A stretch of 64,000 nucleotides of DNA, taken from assembly GCA_032622095.1 (NCBI GenBank), contig CP136063.1, positions 149,041,379 to 149,105,378 on the forward strand. The letters run 5' to 3'. Each line of letters opens with the position of its first letter. Position 1 is the stretch's first letter. This document shows positions 56,601 to 59,903 of this stretch, piece by piece. The notes beneath the pieces are model-generated. The model ran no database searches, was not told the origin of the DNA, and saw nothing but the letters and a program-made list of their open reading frames with translations. Source of the DNA: Siphonodentalium dalli. Taxonomy: Eukaryota; Mollusca; Scaphopoda; Gadilida; Siphonodentaliidae. The translations under genes were made by a program, and so were the position numbers.

Positions 56601-58750
56601 GTGAAAAAATATAATGGGAATATCACGAAAACTCTACAACTGACTCTTTTGAAGGACTACTATCATTCACAATCCTCAAACATTAATTAAACACTAATTA
56701 AAAATTTGAGATAGACTGATGCAACAATCACTGAGTATCGGTATTGTATAATAGCCGATTGCCAGAGTGCTGAAGTAGGTCCATACTCAGTACAGGCGGA
56801 TAGCGCACAGCATGACATTTTACATCTGTACTCATGCATAGCAGCCAAGAAGTTAAGGCACCCAATGCTGATATTCCATTTGTTTAAACAAATTCAGGTC
56901 CAATGCAAGTTGCATAGTCATCATAGACATAAACACCATGTTTCTCACTACACGCAAAATTGTAATCATGTTATCTCAATATCAAATAAAAATGATTGCA
57001 GAGTTATAATCGAGAACATGGCTGATACTTGACTGGTATCCCAGCATCCTACAGACAACAGATGCGTCGATGTCATCCCACTCGTCATCACAGACACTCC
57101 CCCAAAGTCCATTCAACTTCAACTCAACTCGTCCACTGCTGTTAGTATCTCCGTCAACCAACCGAACTTCCACTGACTCTGCAATAACATCATAGAACAT
57201 TTTGTCAAAAGCTTAGGTTCAGAGCAACCAAAAGTCATCCATTTACCACATGGCTCAGTGCTAAAGATCAAAGTATCTAATTATCAAAATGTTCACTGCT
57301 CTGGAAATGGAGAAGAATTCTTTCTAACTGTTTAATATCCACAAGGATGGGGTAATCATAATCTGTATATGCAAGTCTGCAAATAGTTTGTCTGTCATAT
57401 CAGAATGAGGTCGACGTCTACAGATGGTGAATTTAGTGATGCTAGTTGAGGCCAAAGCAGAATGAGGTCCACAGAAGGTGAATTTGGTGAAGCTACTAAA
57501 TTCACCCTCTGGGAACCTTATTCTGCAAATGACAGACACACTATTTGCTGGCTTGTGCATATGCATTGTATTTGTAATGATCAAAATTTTTGAAGTATTT
57601 GTATCATATTTGTACTATTTAAGCCGAAGTTTAAAGGGATCCAAGGCACTTGCATTGTGTAAATGTGTAAAAAATATAAGTCTGTATGATAAAGTTTGTT
57701 CTTATATTCATTAATGATAGTTCTCCAATACTGATATTTCAACTGTTGAAACCATTGTTATGTAAACAAAACTGTTACAGTGATGTGTCAACAAACATCA
57801 ATAATCATGACCATATAGTAAATTAGCTTAAATATTTAAGACTGAATATGATTCTGATATATATTATTCAATGCTTAGACTTTTTTTCAATGTTCACCGT
57901 CAGATTTTGATTAAATTTTGGTTATCTTATTGGACTAATTGGAATTTTATTGGTAACTCTACTGTTATCGGAGAGTTATTAATAATTAAGTAATGGCTTG
58001 AAGGTCGATTGGGGTCATTGGATTGTTACTGGCAGAGTAATTAAACAAAGTGTCAGGATTCACACAAACTTTGTTTAATTTCTTTGTTGGTCAAAACCAA
58101 TGACCCCCAAATTGATCTTCAAGTCATTCCTTATAATCATATACCAGTACATTTTAATAGAACATTAATAACATGGACAACTTTTCAAAACTAGCAAAAC
58201 AATTGTAAGTAACACATTGTTCAAATTCCAACACAGCCCCCAATAACAACAAGTAGCGAGTGCGTGCACATGATCGGCTTGAAGTGACATTGGATGTTTA
58301 TCGCTTTTTAAGAAGTGGTGGCTGCAGTTATTGGTTGATGAACATTGAAAACAATCATGAAAGCCATATGGCGATGTATACTGATTCTTACTACAATGAT
58401 TTTGAAGCGATTAAAACTTTCCTGGACAGATTGAAATATATAGGTTGCATGTGCCAGTTTCTCAAAACCCTATTCAGTGTTCGGAATGGAGAGGTTTCAG
58501 ATTACAGAGGTAATTTTTATTGAGAATGCACTTGGGTAAATTCGGGACCGGACAGCTTGTTCGATGTGGAGAGGGATTCAGTTTATAGAGGTTCCATTTT
58601 AGAAAGGTTTTACAGTAATAGCATATATTATGGTGCACATACCGCATTCAGCTTCATCAGTACTATTAGCACAGTCATTGTCGTTATCACATACAGAGGA
58701 CGCTGAGACGCATATGCTGTCGCCACAATGGAACTCATCAGGAGGACAAA
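14542..58750 (-). CDS. Mosaic serine protease gene, LDLa-SRCR-SRCR-trypsin (5' partial, ten exons seen)
   Basis: Joined exons, in transcript order: 58750-58643, 57178-57034, 45695-45484, 44090-43946, 40989-40769, 32344-32104, 28407-28289, 17402-17235, 15593-15399, 14660-14542. All junctions keep the frame, and every domain boundary is phase 1, the classic shuffling phase. The SRCR domains have six cysteines and are each split over two exons, both typical of group A SRCR. The protease domain has His, Asp and Ser of the triad and an S1 aspartate, so cleavage after Lys/Arg is expected. Domain order recalls enteropeptidase and TMPRSS proteins (LDLa-SRCR-protease) and neurotrypsin (several SRCR plus protease). 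The N-terminus is not seen, so I cannot say whether it is secreted or membrane-anchored. No promoter is visible. Introns of up to 11 kb are filled with transposons. One donor (57.03 kb, GTCAAG) is non-consensus. Confidence 0.9.
15399..15593 (-). CDS. Protease exon 9 (catalytic serine)
   Basis: The exon is bounded by a TGTTGCAG acceptor and a GTATGT donor. It carries DTCNSW and MLCAGY (the 168-182 cysteine pair) and then [10 protein letters not shown]. The Ser is the catalytic Ser195 and the Asp six residues before it matches Asp189, predicting trypsin-like specificity. FVC supplies the cysteine that pairs with the one in exon 8. Confidence 0.96.
15594..17234 (-). other. Intron between protease exons 8 and 9, nothing recognised
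   Basis: AT-rich intron of about 1.6 kb. I see no repeat family shared with the rest of the window and no extra exon with intact splice sites. Confidence 0.6.
17235..17402 (-). CDS. Protease exon 8 (catalytic aspartate)
   Basis: The exon lies between a CTTTCCAG acceptor and a GTAAGT donor. It encodes DYDIALLKV, where the Asp after Tyr is Asp102 of the triad, then VQPACLPN (the cysteine that links to the propeptide) and RCLVSGWG. An alternative AG two bases downstream would break the frame, so the upstream one is chosen. Confidence 0.95.
17403..18580 (-). other. Intron, left part, nothing recognised
   Basis: AT-rich intronic DNA with short frames only. No element ends were recognised before the MITE at 18,581. 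Confidence 0.5.
18581..18748. mobile_element. Palindromic MITE family B (TA-type)
   Basis: A nearly full-length palindrome: ACAGTAATGCCCTAAATA at the left and TATTTAGGGCATTACTGT at the right, with GGATTTAGTCGGAAATAT near the centre. Further copies lie at 43,632-43,820 and 48,790-48,989. The third copy is flanked by TA on both sides, and CAGT ends plus a TA target fit a Tc1/mariner-type MITE. Confidence 0.85.
18875..21150. other. Left core of the 7-kb element, no gene recognised
   Basis: A short block at about 18,960-19,300 is richer in GC than its surroundings and has overlapping short frames on both strands, but no family motif. The rest is AT-rich, with a region near 19,440-19,530 of TCAGTTTCAG and TA-rich words. 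Confidence 0.4.
21150..21975 (+). repeat. Diverged tandem repeat (TTAGCTTTTTCATGTTATCA type)
   Basis: The word GAGCTTTTTCATGT or a close variant recurs near 21,208, 21,393, 21,540, 21,612 and 21,795. Neighbouring words such as AAGCAAGGCTGT and TTGGTTCAATA/TATTGGGTCAT recur too. The full unit is about 185 bp, with one or two shortened units. Confidence 0.6.
22011..22329 (+). repeat. Dispersed repeat shared with 12.59-12.86 kb
   Basis: Starting at TATAGTATAAAATTGCCTGA, the sequence follows the copy at 12.59 kb through ATTTATCAACAT and CCGCAATTTGGTCCAAGAC. The last part (CTCGAATAAAATATTTTTAC) also resembles the arms of the foldback element at 24.73-25.22 kb. Confidence 0.65.
22330..22773. mobile_element. 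TTAA-flanked MITE (CCCTTTCATGATGGGAGC family)
   Basis: TTAA at 22,330 and at 22,770 flank ends reading CCCTTCCATGATTGGAGC and GCTCCCATCATGAAAGGG. Inside, GTCTCCCATAGGGAGCCTCG and TATATAAGAGAATGCA palindromes repeat. TTAA target plus CCYT ends is the piggyBac-type signature. Confidence 0.85.
22774..22928. other. Spacer with poly-G tract
   Basis: A run of 13 G lies near 22,874-22,886. Nothing else is visible. Confidence 0.5.
22929..23353. mobile_element. MITE with CTTAAGCGTAAT iterons
   Basis: Ends are inverted copies of CTATGGGAGGCCAAATTCAC followed by GCTAATTACGCTTAAG. The inside is an array of short palindrome-like words of the form GC(T/A)TAAGC with A/T-rich spacers. No coding capacity. 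Confidence 0.8.
23354..23639. other. Short spacer, nothing recognised
   Basis: Non-coding DNA between two iteron MITEs. Confidence 0.5.
23640..24568. mobile_element. MITE built of TTTGCGCTTAAGCGCAAA palindromes
   Basis: Ends are inverted copies of TATGGGAGGCCCTTTTCACA, with a doubled version just outside each (23,604 and 24,552). Arrays of ATTTGCGCTTAAGCGCAAAT, each an 18-20 bp palindrome, occupy 23,700-23,860 and 24,400-24,510. The middle (23,870-24,390) holds a direct repeat: GGAAGCAATCCCCAGTAACC near 23,947 and GGAAGCAAGCCCCCAGTAAC near 24,140. Confidence 0.8.
24600..24728. repeat. Further TTTGCGCTTAAGCGCAAA iterons
   Basis: Several degraded copies of the GCGCTTAAGCGC palindrome precede the TTAA element. 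The last one (GCACTTAA) supplies its insertion site. Confidence 0.75.
24729..25216. mobile_element. TTAA-flanked foldback element inserted in an iteron
   Basis: TTAA at 24,729-24,732 and 25,213-25,216 flank ends AGGTACTCAACCCG and CGGGTTGAGTACCT. The arms are about 180 bp each and share TATTTGATTCGAGTCGAGGA and AAAGCTCAGA. The left flank reads TTTGCAC before TTAA and the right flank GTCTTAAGCAC after it, so the element interrupts an iteron array. Confidence 0.85.
25217..25704. other. Right inner part of the 7-kb element, nothing recognised
   Basis: AT-rich DNA up to the right terminal inverted repeat. Short frames have no family motif. Confidence 0.45.
25776..26420 (+). repeat. CpG-rich 121-bp tandem repeat with GACAGACAGACAAACAAAC tail
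   Basis: AAATTTCAAGTCGATAGCTC opens units at about 25,982, 26,104 and 26,225 (spacing 122 and 121 bp). Each holds GCGCATGCGC and CGTCGCACGGGCTCGG. Upstream, GAGCCC(A/G)ACGTTGTCCGGGCT occurs twice, near 25,813 and 25,950. The array passes into TCGTCCCGATCGGTCGAGAA and then a GACA/AACA tail at about 26,390-26,416. The tail suggests the 3' end of a retroelement or element family. The overlapping minus-strand frames are a by-product of the periodicity. Confidence 0.75.
26421..27899 (-). other. Intron, nothing recognised
   Basis: AT-rich intronic DNA. It has short runs of TATATA and CACGCAATGTCACAA words only. No exon with splice sites was found. Confidence 0.5.
27900..28062 (+). repeat. AAGATGGCTGCC-family remnant with hairpin end
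   Basis: The left part carries TTTGGTGATGATCGGAATAG and TGTGCCAAAGGAAATT. The right part carries a decayed AGCTCAAACTTTACTTCATC hairpin. It is a short terminal piece of the family. Confidence 0.6.
28125..28245. repeat. Palindromic repeat family C, second copy
   Basis: AATGTTCAGATAATAAGTTC is followed 30 bp later by its inverted copy. The same flank as at 14.25 kb follows (GAACTACTTGTC, AGTATTTAGTA). It lies 44 bp from a protease exon. Confidence 0.85.
28289..28407 (-). CDS. Protease exon 7 (between His and Asp of the triad)
   Basis: The exon lies between a CAATCTTCAG acceptor and a GTGAGA donor. Joined to the AC left over from exon 6 it reads [18 protein letters not shown] and ends [11 protein letters not shown]. 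This is the usual region before the catalytic Asp (IGD, then I..H..YN). It is too short to stand out as a frame and was found by following the splice phases. Confidence 0.93.
28408..28519 (-). other. Intron start
   Basis: Short intronic stretch before the repeat array. Confidence 0.5.
28520..29095. repeat. AACGTT/TTCAACGTTGATTCAA iteron array
   Basis: Words such as TTATTTCAACGTTGATTCAA, GTTAGGTTTCCAA and GATCGAATGTCC recur many times with spacing between 40 and 100 bp. Many cores are palindromic AACGTT. It is non-coding, satellite-like DNA. Confidence 0.75.
29096..30120 (-). other. Intron, nothing supported
   Basis: Two overlapping minus-strand frames at 29,263-29,637 look longer than average but show no recognisable family, start context or splice sites. 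I do not call a gene. Confidence 0.45.
30125..30420. repeat. MITE family A, two adjacent palindromes
   Basis: Two copies of the palindrome GAGGTCCCCAGAGGGTGAAT ... GGGGACCTCATTCTG lie at 30,160-30,245 and 30,302-30,392. Both are followed by the same TATTTCAAGGCTTGTACATG end, so the second half looks like a tandem duplication. A CTTGAAATAGGGTGTCTGTC end opens the copy. Confidence 0.88.
30421..30689 (-). other. Intron spacer, nothing recognised
   Basis: AT-rich DNA. A short frame on the + strand is a chance extension of the MITE arm. Confidence 0.45.
30690..31752 (+). repeat. Long AAGATGGCTGCTGG minisatellite array with hairpin end
   Basis: Roughly six imperfect units of 160-190 bp repeat CCAAGATGGCTGCTGGCAGC, CATGTTTTT, GATGGCTCCCATCTAGAGGT and GATCGGATGAGGGATGTGG in order. 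The array ends at AGCTCAAACTTTACAAAG and GTAAAGTTGAGCTAA, the same hairpin as at 5.83 kb. Confidence 0.85.
31753..32103 (-). other. Intron between the minisatellite and exon 6
   Basis: Intronic DNA with nothing recognisable. The donor GTATGT of exon 6 lies at its right end. Confidence 0.5.
32104..32344 (-). CDS. Protease exon 6 (activation site and catalytic histidine)
   Basis: The exon lies between an ATTTTCAG acceptor and a GTATGT donor. It encodes VCGLRP, whose cysteine is expected to tie the propeptide to the catalytic domain, then a basic stretch and the activation site SK before [13 protein letters not shown] and HHCGATILN follow, then LSAAHCF with the triad His. The loop before HHC is longer than in pancreatic trypsin. 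The exon begins in phase 1, fitting the SRCR2 second exon. Confidence 0.96.
32385..32525 (+). repeat. Possible TTAA-MITE fragment and poly-G tract
   Basis: TTAACTCTTTCGATGCCAAT followed by a CTCGCATATGCGAG palindrome resembles the left end of the TTAA MITEs. A run of about 13 G lies near 32,511-32,524. No right end was found. Confidence 0.35.
32593..34150 (-). pseudogene. 5'-truncated LINE, reverse transcriptase C-terminal half
   Basis: The main open frame is 33,112-34,083. Read back a little further, to about 34,150, it includes the catalytic box FADDTTV. It continues with [49 protein letters not shown] and a cysteine-rich end, CKNKFCPDC. These are RT thumb features of CR1/Jockey-like non-LTR elements; there is no RNase H. 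The copy is cut off just upstream of the catalytic box, as expected from incomplete reverse transcription. The 3' end, near 32,593, is marked by a tandem ACTT run. It sits antisense to nothing and in the same direction as the host protease gene, within its intron. Confidence 0.88.
34151..34579 (-). other. Intron, TA-rich palindromic words
   Basis: Words such as CTATACTAGTATA and a C-tract near 34,459 occur. ATTCAATGGAATCCCAGCCATTGAAT near 34,327-34,353 can form a small stem. Nothing coding is seen. Confidence 0.4.
34580..34707. mobile_element. Short palindromic MITE
   Basis: The left arm (ATAATCTTGAATCTTTTATC and GTTGCGGACGGC) and right arm (GCCATCCGCAACTC and GATAAAAGAGTCTTGATTAT) are inverted copies with few mismatches and a spacer of about 20 bp. 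Confidence 0.7.
34708..34858 (-). other. Intron spacer
   Basis: TA-rich sequence, nothing recognised. Confidence 0.5.
34859..39690. mobile_element. Element E1: 4.8-kb transposon with compound inverted-repeat ends
   Basis: The outer arms (about 34,895-35,100 and 39,480-39,690) match as inverted repeats over about 200 bp, for example TAGAAAAGGGGTTAACTTTT and its reverse complement. On the left there is also a short inner unit, 34,859-35,193, with its own 55-bp inverted repeats. It is followed at 35,191 by CATATTTCCGCTAAAGGAAG, which is identical in inverted form to the very right end. Inside I see only short frames and a direct repeat of about 250 bp at 36,166-36,656 (ATGTCTCTGAGGTACCTATG). 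A diverged relative, E2, has the same architecture at 45.92-56.22 kb. No transposase was recognised, so the superfamily is open. Confidence 0.8.
36166..36656 (+). repeat. Two-unit direct repeat inside E1
   Basis: TCTGAGGTACCTATGTATCA at about 36,175 and its match near 36,413 open two units. Each holds a TATATATAAAATGATAT block and then CATGTCAGAAG and AAAGCTGCGCCC. Spacing is about 240-255 bp. Confidence 0.75.
39691..39966 (-). other. Intron spacer between E1 and the duplicated segment
   Basis: About 275 bp of non-repeated sequence, nothing recognised. Confidence 0.5.
39967..40512 (-). pseudogene. Decayed duplicate of SRCR1 exon 2 plus downstream intron (copy A)
   Basis: The segment is nearly identical to 45,153-45,695. 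Its exon part, 40,298-40,512, encodes the same 70 residues, with TYTTP in place of TTTP (a 3-bp indel) and a Trp-to-Cys change in SSVWGM. The donor GTAAGT is kept. The match stops exactly at the first base of the exon, so the acceptor (CTCTTTAG in copy B) is missing; here the upstream bases read AGGTAAGT. The nearest AGs would break the frame. Its phases (2 in, 1 out) would let it replace the SRCR2 second exon, but without an acceptor it is probably not spliced in. It could be used only if a cryptic acceptor works. Confidence 0.85.
40513..40768 (-). other. Intron between SRCR2 exon 2 and copy A
   Basis: Non-coding. GTGGTCAAAGGGTTAA near 40,676-40,691 looks like the right end of a TTAA MITE without a matching left end. 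Confidence 0.45.
40769..40989 (-). CDS. SRCR2, second exon
   Basis: The exon is bounded by TTAATTCTAG and GTAAGT. It encodes [20 protein letters not shown], then four cysteines in [22 protein letters not shown] and VTCE. A Thr/Ser-rich linker follows towards the protease. It enters in phase 2 and leaves in phase 1, which joins exon 6 of the protease in frame. Confidence 0.93.
40990..41828 (-). other. Intron, nothing recognised
   Basis: AT-rich intronic DNA without a recognised element. A T-run lies near 41,478-41,488. Confidence 0.5.
41829..42088. mobile_element. TTAA MITE, CCCTTTCATGATGGGAGC family
   Basis: TTAA flanks both ends. The left end reads CTCTTTCATGATGGGAGC, the right end GCTCCAGTCATGGAAGGG. 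Inside are TATATAAGAGAATGCACTGG and its inverted copies around a GAGTCTTCCATAGGGAGCC palindrome. Confidence 0.88.
42209..42401. mobile_element. TTAA MITE, shorter copy of the same family
   Basis: TTAA, CCCTTTCATGACAGGAGC, one CACATATATAAGAGAATGCA block, CATATGGGAGACTCGCAC and GCTCCAGTCATAGAAGAG, TTAA. It is internally deleted relative to the neighbours. Confidence 0.85.
42517..42671. mobile_element. TTAA-flanked perfect-type hairpin MITE (TCCTTTCAGTGCCAAGTC)
   Basis: Arms of about 58 bp, TCCTTTCAGTGCCAAGTCCG at the left and its reverse complement at the right, are almost identical. A 35-bp loop lies between and TTAA on both sides. The first bases resemble the CCCTTTCATGA family but the rest differs, so it is a separate family. 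Confidence 0.9.
42870..43055. mobile_element. TTAA MITE, left-truncated copy
   Basis: The right end, GCAGCTCCCATCATGAAAGGG and TTAA, is intact. The left end starts inside the GGGAGCCTCACATATATAAG block, so the copy is truncated. Confidence 0.8.
43056..43631 (-). other. Intron, nothing recognised
   Basis: AT-rich intronic DNA with no feature I can support. Confidence 0.5.
43632..43820. mobile_element. Palindromic MITE family B, second copy
   Basis: ACAGTAATGTTCTAAATAAT opens and CTTCGGGCATTACT closes an inverted repeat with central GGATTTAGTCGGAAATATGG. It matches the copies at 18.6 and 48.8 kb and lies 126 bp from the SRCR2 first exon. Confidence 0.85.
43946..44090 (-). CDS. SRCR2, first exon
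   Basis: The exon is 145 bp, exactly as long as the SRCR1 first exon. It lies between ACTCCTTCAG and GTGAGA. It encodes [20 protein letters not shown] followed by [20 protein letters not shown] and MLGY, with the two cysteines expected for the first half of a group A SRCR domain. Phase 1 in, phase 2 out. Confidence 0.95.
44091..45152 (-). other. Intron, with a diverged family C palindrome
   Basis: Near 45,003-45,085, AATATTCAGATAATTATTT and AACTTATTATCTGGACATTTCC are a decayed copy of the palindrome seen at 14.2 and 28.1 kb. The rest shows nothing. Confidence 0.5.
45153..45483 (-). repeat. Intronic part of the duplicated segment (copy B), TTAA-type repeat
   Basis: This stretch is shared with 39,967-40,297 almost base for base. 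A diverged third copy is at 56,533-56,856. Its right end, GACTGCTGG... read on the minus strand after TTAACTTCTTGACTGC, abuts the TTAA within the donor GTAAGTTAA. The repeat seems to have inserted into the splice donor's own TTAA. Confidence 0.75.
45484..45695 (-). CDS. SRCR1, second exon (copy B, functional copy)
   Basis: The exon lies between ATCTCTTTAG and GTAAGT. It encodes [20 protein letters not shown], then [26 protein letters not shown] and a Pro/Thr-rich linker ([12 protein letters not shown]). Four cysteines complete the six of the domain. It takes phase 2 from the SRCR1 first exon and leaves phase 1. Confidence 0.95.
47290..48135 (+). repeat. Diverged tandem array (GACTATAAAGCAAAATAAGCAA type), forward
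   Basis: TTTCATGACTATAAAGCAAAA at about 47,510 and close variants at about 47,665 and 47,777 are each followed by AATAAAACC and TTTGTCATGTAGGTGCTGG. A 25-base G run lies at 47,729-47,753 and A-runs at 47,980-48,045. An inverted array of the same family lies at 49.2-49.97 kb. Confidence 0.7.
48247..48642 (-). pseudogene. P2X7 C-terminal-domain-like relic (two frameshifts, one stop)
   Basis: Read on the minus strand, three frame segments line up with the cysteine-rich C-terminal domain of P2X7 receptors and the many P2X7-like proteins of invertebrates. Segment one has [19 protein letters not shown], then an in-frame stop, then [20 protein letters not shown] and [12 protein letters not shown] up to NKYRHIA. 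After a frameshift comes [20 protein letters not shown] and SCVVNGI. After another comes [20 protein letters not shown] before TGA. The order and spacing of SVCLDPW, YRHIAYRQF, PSCVV and FP..G.Y.GF are those of the family. The breaks make it a pseudogene. It lies inside the 4.9-kb TTAA element, so it may be cargo or an older insertion. Confidence 0.82.
48790..48989. mobile_element. Palindromic MITE family B, third copy
   Basis: ACAGTAATGCCCTAAATAAT and the inverted TTTAGGTCATTGCTGT close a palindrome around a decayed GGATTCAGTTTGAAATATGG core. TA dinucleotides flank both ends. Confidence 0.83.
49230..49975 (-). repeat. Inverted counterpart of the 47.3-48.1 kb array
   Basis: GTTTGAGTCAGGGTTTGGGT, GAATAT(C/T)CC and TATAGTCATGAAATGGCGAG are reverse complements of words in the forward array. 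The two arrays face each other across the P2X7-like relic and the MITE. Confidence 0.7.
50240..50455. repeat. TCTCGAGA/AGATCTCAAGA iteron cluster
   Basis: Short words around ATCTCGAGAT and AGATCTCAAGATAATATC recur about ten times within 200 bp on both strands, giving many small palindromes. Non-coding. Confidence 0.75.
50456..51304. other. Right inner part of the nested TTAA element, nothing recognised
   Basis: Ordinary AT-rich DNA with short frames only. Confidence 0.45.
51520..53660 (+). repeat. Internal direct repeats of E2 (about 160-bp unit, three diverged copies)
   Basis: Three stretches, at about 51,530-51,690, 52,495-52,660 and 53,500-53,640, share CCACCCAGAACAGCC-like words, then GATTGGTTTCCCGAATCA and GCAGCACCCTGCCAGT-like words. 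A second pair, GGCCTGGACATATCCCGAGG, occurs near 52,395 and 53,095. Some frames across these stretches are 60-190 codons long but show no family signature. Confidence 0.6.
53710..54135 (+). repeat. Tandem repeat in E2, about 120-150 bp unit, three copies
   Basis: TTGCCAGATAATCATTGGAT, then CAATAGAAGGAGAAGAGCCATG, then ATTGGCAG and CACAATATAAA recur near 53,723, 53,876 and 54,015. E1 carries one related unit near 37,330-37,440. Confidence 0.65.
54136..56032. other. Right part of E2, no gene recognised
   Basis: The stretch has patches matching the right part of E1, for example CGAAATTAGGAGACTTC near 55,640, which recurs at 39,125. Short frames show no family motif. Confidence 0.45.
56221..56532 (-). 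other. Intron spacer, nothing recognised
   Basis: Unique-looking intronic DNA between E2 and the TTAA repeat. Confidence 0.5.
56533..56856. mobile_element. TTAA-flanked repeat, third copy of the duplicated intronic sequence
   Basis: TTAA at 56,533 and 56,853 flank a sequence aligned with 40,040-40,295 and 45,225-45,480: GTGTGCTGGGCC, CCATTTTCCAGTG, CATTCACAATCCT and GAAGTAGG in order, ending CAGCCAAGAAG. Divergence is visibly higher than between copies A and B. Confidence 0.75.
57034..57178 (-). CDS. SRCR1, first exon
   Basis: The exon, 145 bp, follows a GTTATTGCAG acceptor. It encodes [20 protein letters not shown] then [20 protein letters not shown] and VCRMLGY, with two cysteines. The only donor that keeps the frame with the 45.6-kb exon is CCA followed by GTCAAG, a weak match. 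The GTATCA four bases on would shift the frame. Confidence 0.93.
57371..57556. repeat. MITE family A, diverged copy
   Basis: GCAAGTCTGCAAATAGTTTG opens and CACTATTTGCTGGCTTGTGC closes the copy. Inside is GAGGTCCACAGAAGGTGAAT with TAAATTCACCCTCTGGGAAC. Confidence 0.8.
57557..58642 (-). other. Intron, with a palindromic element at 57,991-58,131
   Basis: TAATGGCTTGAAGGTCGATT and ATTGATCTTCAAGTCATTCC are the ends of a roughly 140-bp palindrome with GGGGTCATTGG and AATTAAACAAAG arms. The remaining DNA shows no gene. A + strand frame at 58,260-58,523 has no recognised family. Confidence 0.6.
58643..58750 (-). CDS. LDL-receptor class A exon
   Basis: The exon lies between ATATTTGCAG and GTATGT, with phase 1 at both ends. 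It encodes one LDLa repeat with all six cysteines: [13 protein letters not shown], then [10 protein letters not shown] and ANSTDEAEC. The acidic cluster DNDND...TDE is the calcium-binding part; TDE replaces the usual SDE. Such repeats bind protein or lipid ligands. It is the most upstream exon of the protease gene that I can find. Confidence 0.95.
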
Positions 58751-59099
58751 CTGCAAATATTTCCAGGTACAAATCATATTCAGAAAGTTATACATAATCA
58801 AAATGGACAACTGACATTGTTCAGCTGTGGTGGTGTACAGTTTTGATTGAGAACATAACACGCTTTTAAATTAGAGATGGGACTGTCCCAGTGGGACTAA
58901 TGATACCCCCTCAGTGCAATTGGGCTACAGGGTAGCCATATTAACATTAATGTTTTTACGATAAAAAAACATAAGGAATACAAGTTCGGACAAAATTCTG
59001 CATGTTGCATTGACTCCGCCAAATGAAACTCTCAGATGACACTAACTCAACTTGGGAAGAAGTTAATTTTTTGCTGCACAATGAATAGAATGATAAATA
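58751..59099 (-). other. Upstream intron or flank, nothing recognised
   Basis: No further exon of the protease gene could be recognised here. Confidence 0.45.
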
Positions 59100-59420
59100 A
59101 GAAGGAAAGTAAACTCGGGGTTACCCTGAAAATCCACATAAATTTGTTGATGATCAGATGAGGGATGTGGTCATACAAAGAGTAAATTGCAAGATGGATA
59201 CTGGCGGCCATGTTTTTCAACGAATTACAGTATTAATAGGAGGCTCCCATCTAGAAGATCCATATGATGTTTGGTAATCATCAGATGAGGAGTGTGGTCT
59301 GTAGGGTGTGCCAAATTATTTAGTCATGCAAAGATGGCTGCCAGGGCCATGTTAAAATTTTCATTGAAAATTGTTCAAATTTGATAGCTCCCATCAGACC
59401 TGTTATGTTTTGAAAATGTC
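59100..59420 (+). repeat. AAGATGGCTGCC minisatellite, two decayed units
   Basis: GATCAGATGAGGGATGTGGT, CAAGATGGATACTGGCGGCC and ATAGCTCCCATC are in the same order as in the 30.7-31.75 kb array. Confidence 0.7.
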
Positions 59421-59903
59421 AATCCGGGAGATTTTTGCGGTAGGTATGCCGAATTTTGTTCATGTTCCAAAAATCATTTTTATGATGAAGATTACACAGT
59501 TTTTATGAGTTTCTATTTCTGTTTATTTTATAAATATATATACCTAAATAAAATGGTAATGAATGGCTTATTGGTAATTGTAATAGAGCTGATGTGAGTG
59601 GGAGGTACCACCATTTATGAAGAGAAAGTGGCAGACACTTTGTATAAACTAAGTGAAAATACTCAGAATTCCACCGGATACAACCGGATATGCGTGAAAA
59701 CAAAAGTGCAAAATCAGAATAAATTGACTCATCTTACTGTTTAATCCCCAATAGAAATGTACACTTTCCACCATTTATTAACAAAATTAAGAAGCAGAAA
59801 CTTCGTTTAAAATAAGTAAAAACGAACCCAAGTTACAAAGGTCACAACCAGACATGTATGCGTTCCACCAGATACGGCCGGATATACAATCGGACATGAG
59901 TTA
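59421..59903. other. Non-coding, nothing recognised
   Basis: CCACCGGATACAACCGGATA near 59,672 and CCACCAGATACGGCCGGATA near 59,867 are a short direct repeat. No gene. Confidence 0.45.

Noticed and set aside
58260-58523. An 87-codon + strand frame near the LDLa exon
   Set aside because: No family similarity that I can recognise and no supporting exon borders on that strand.
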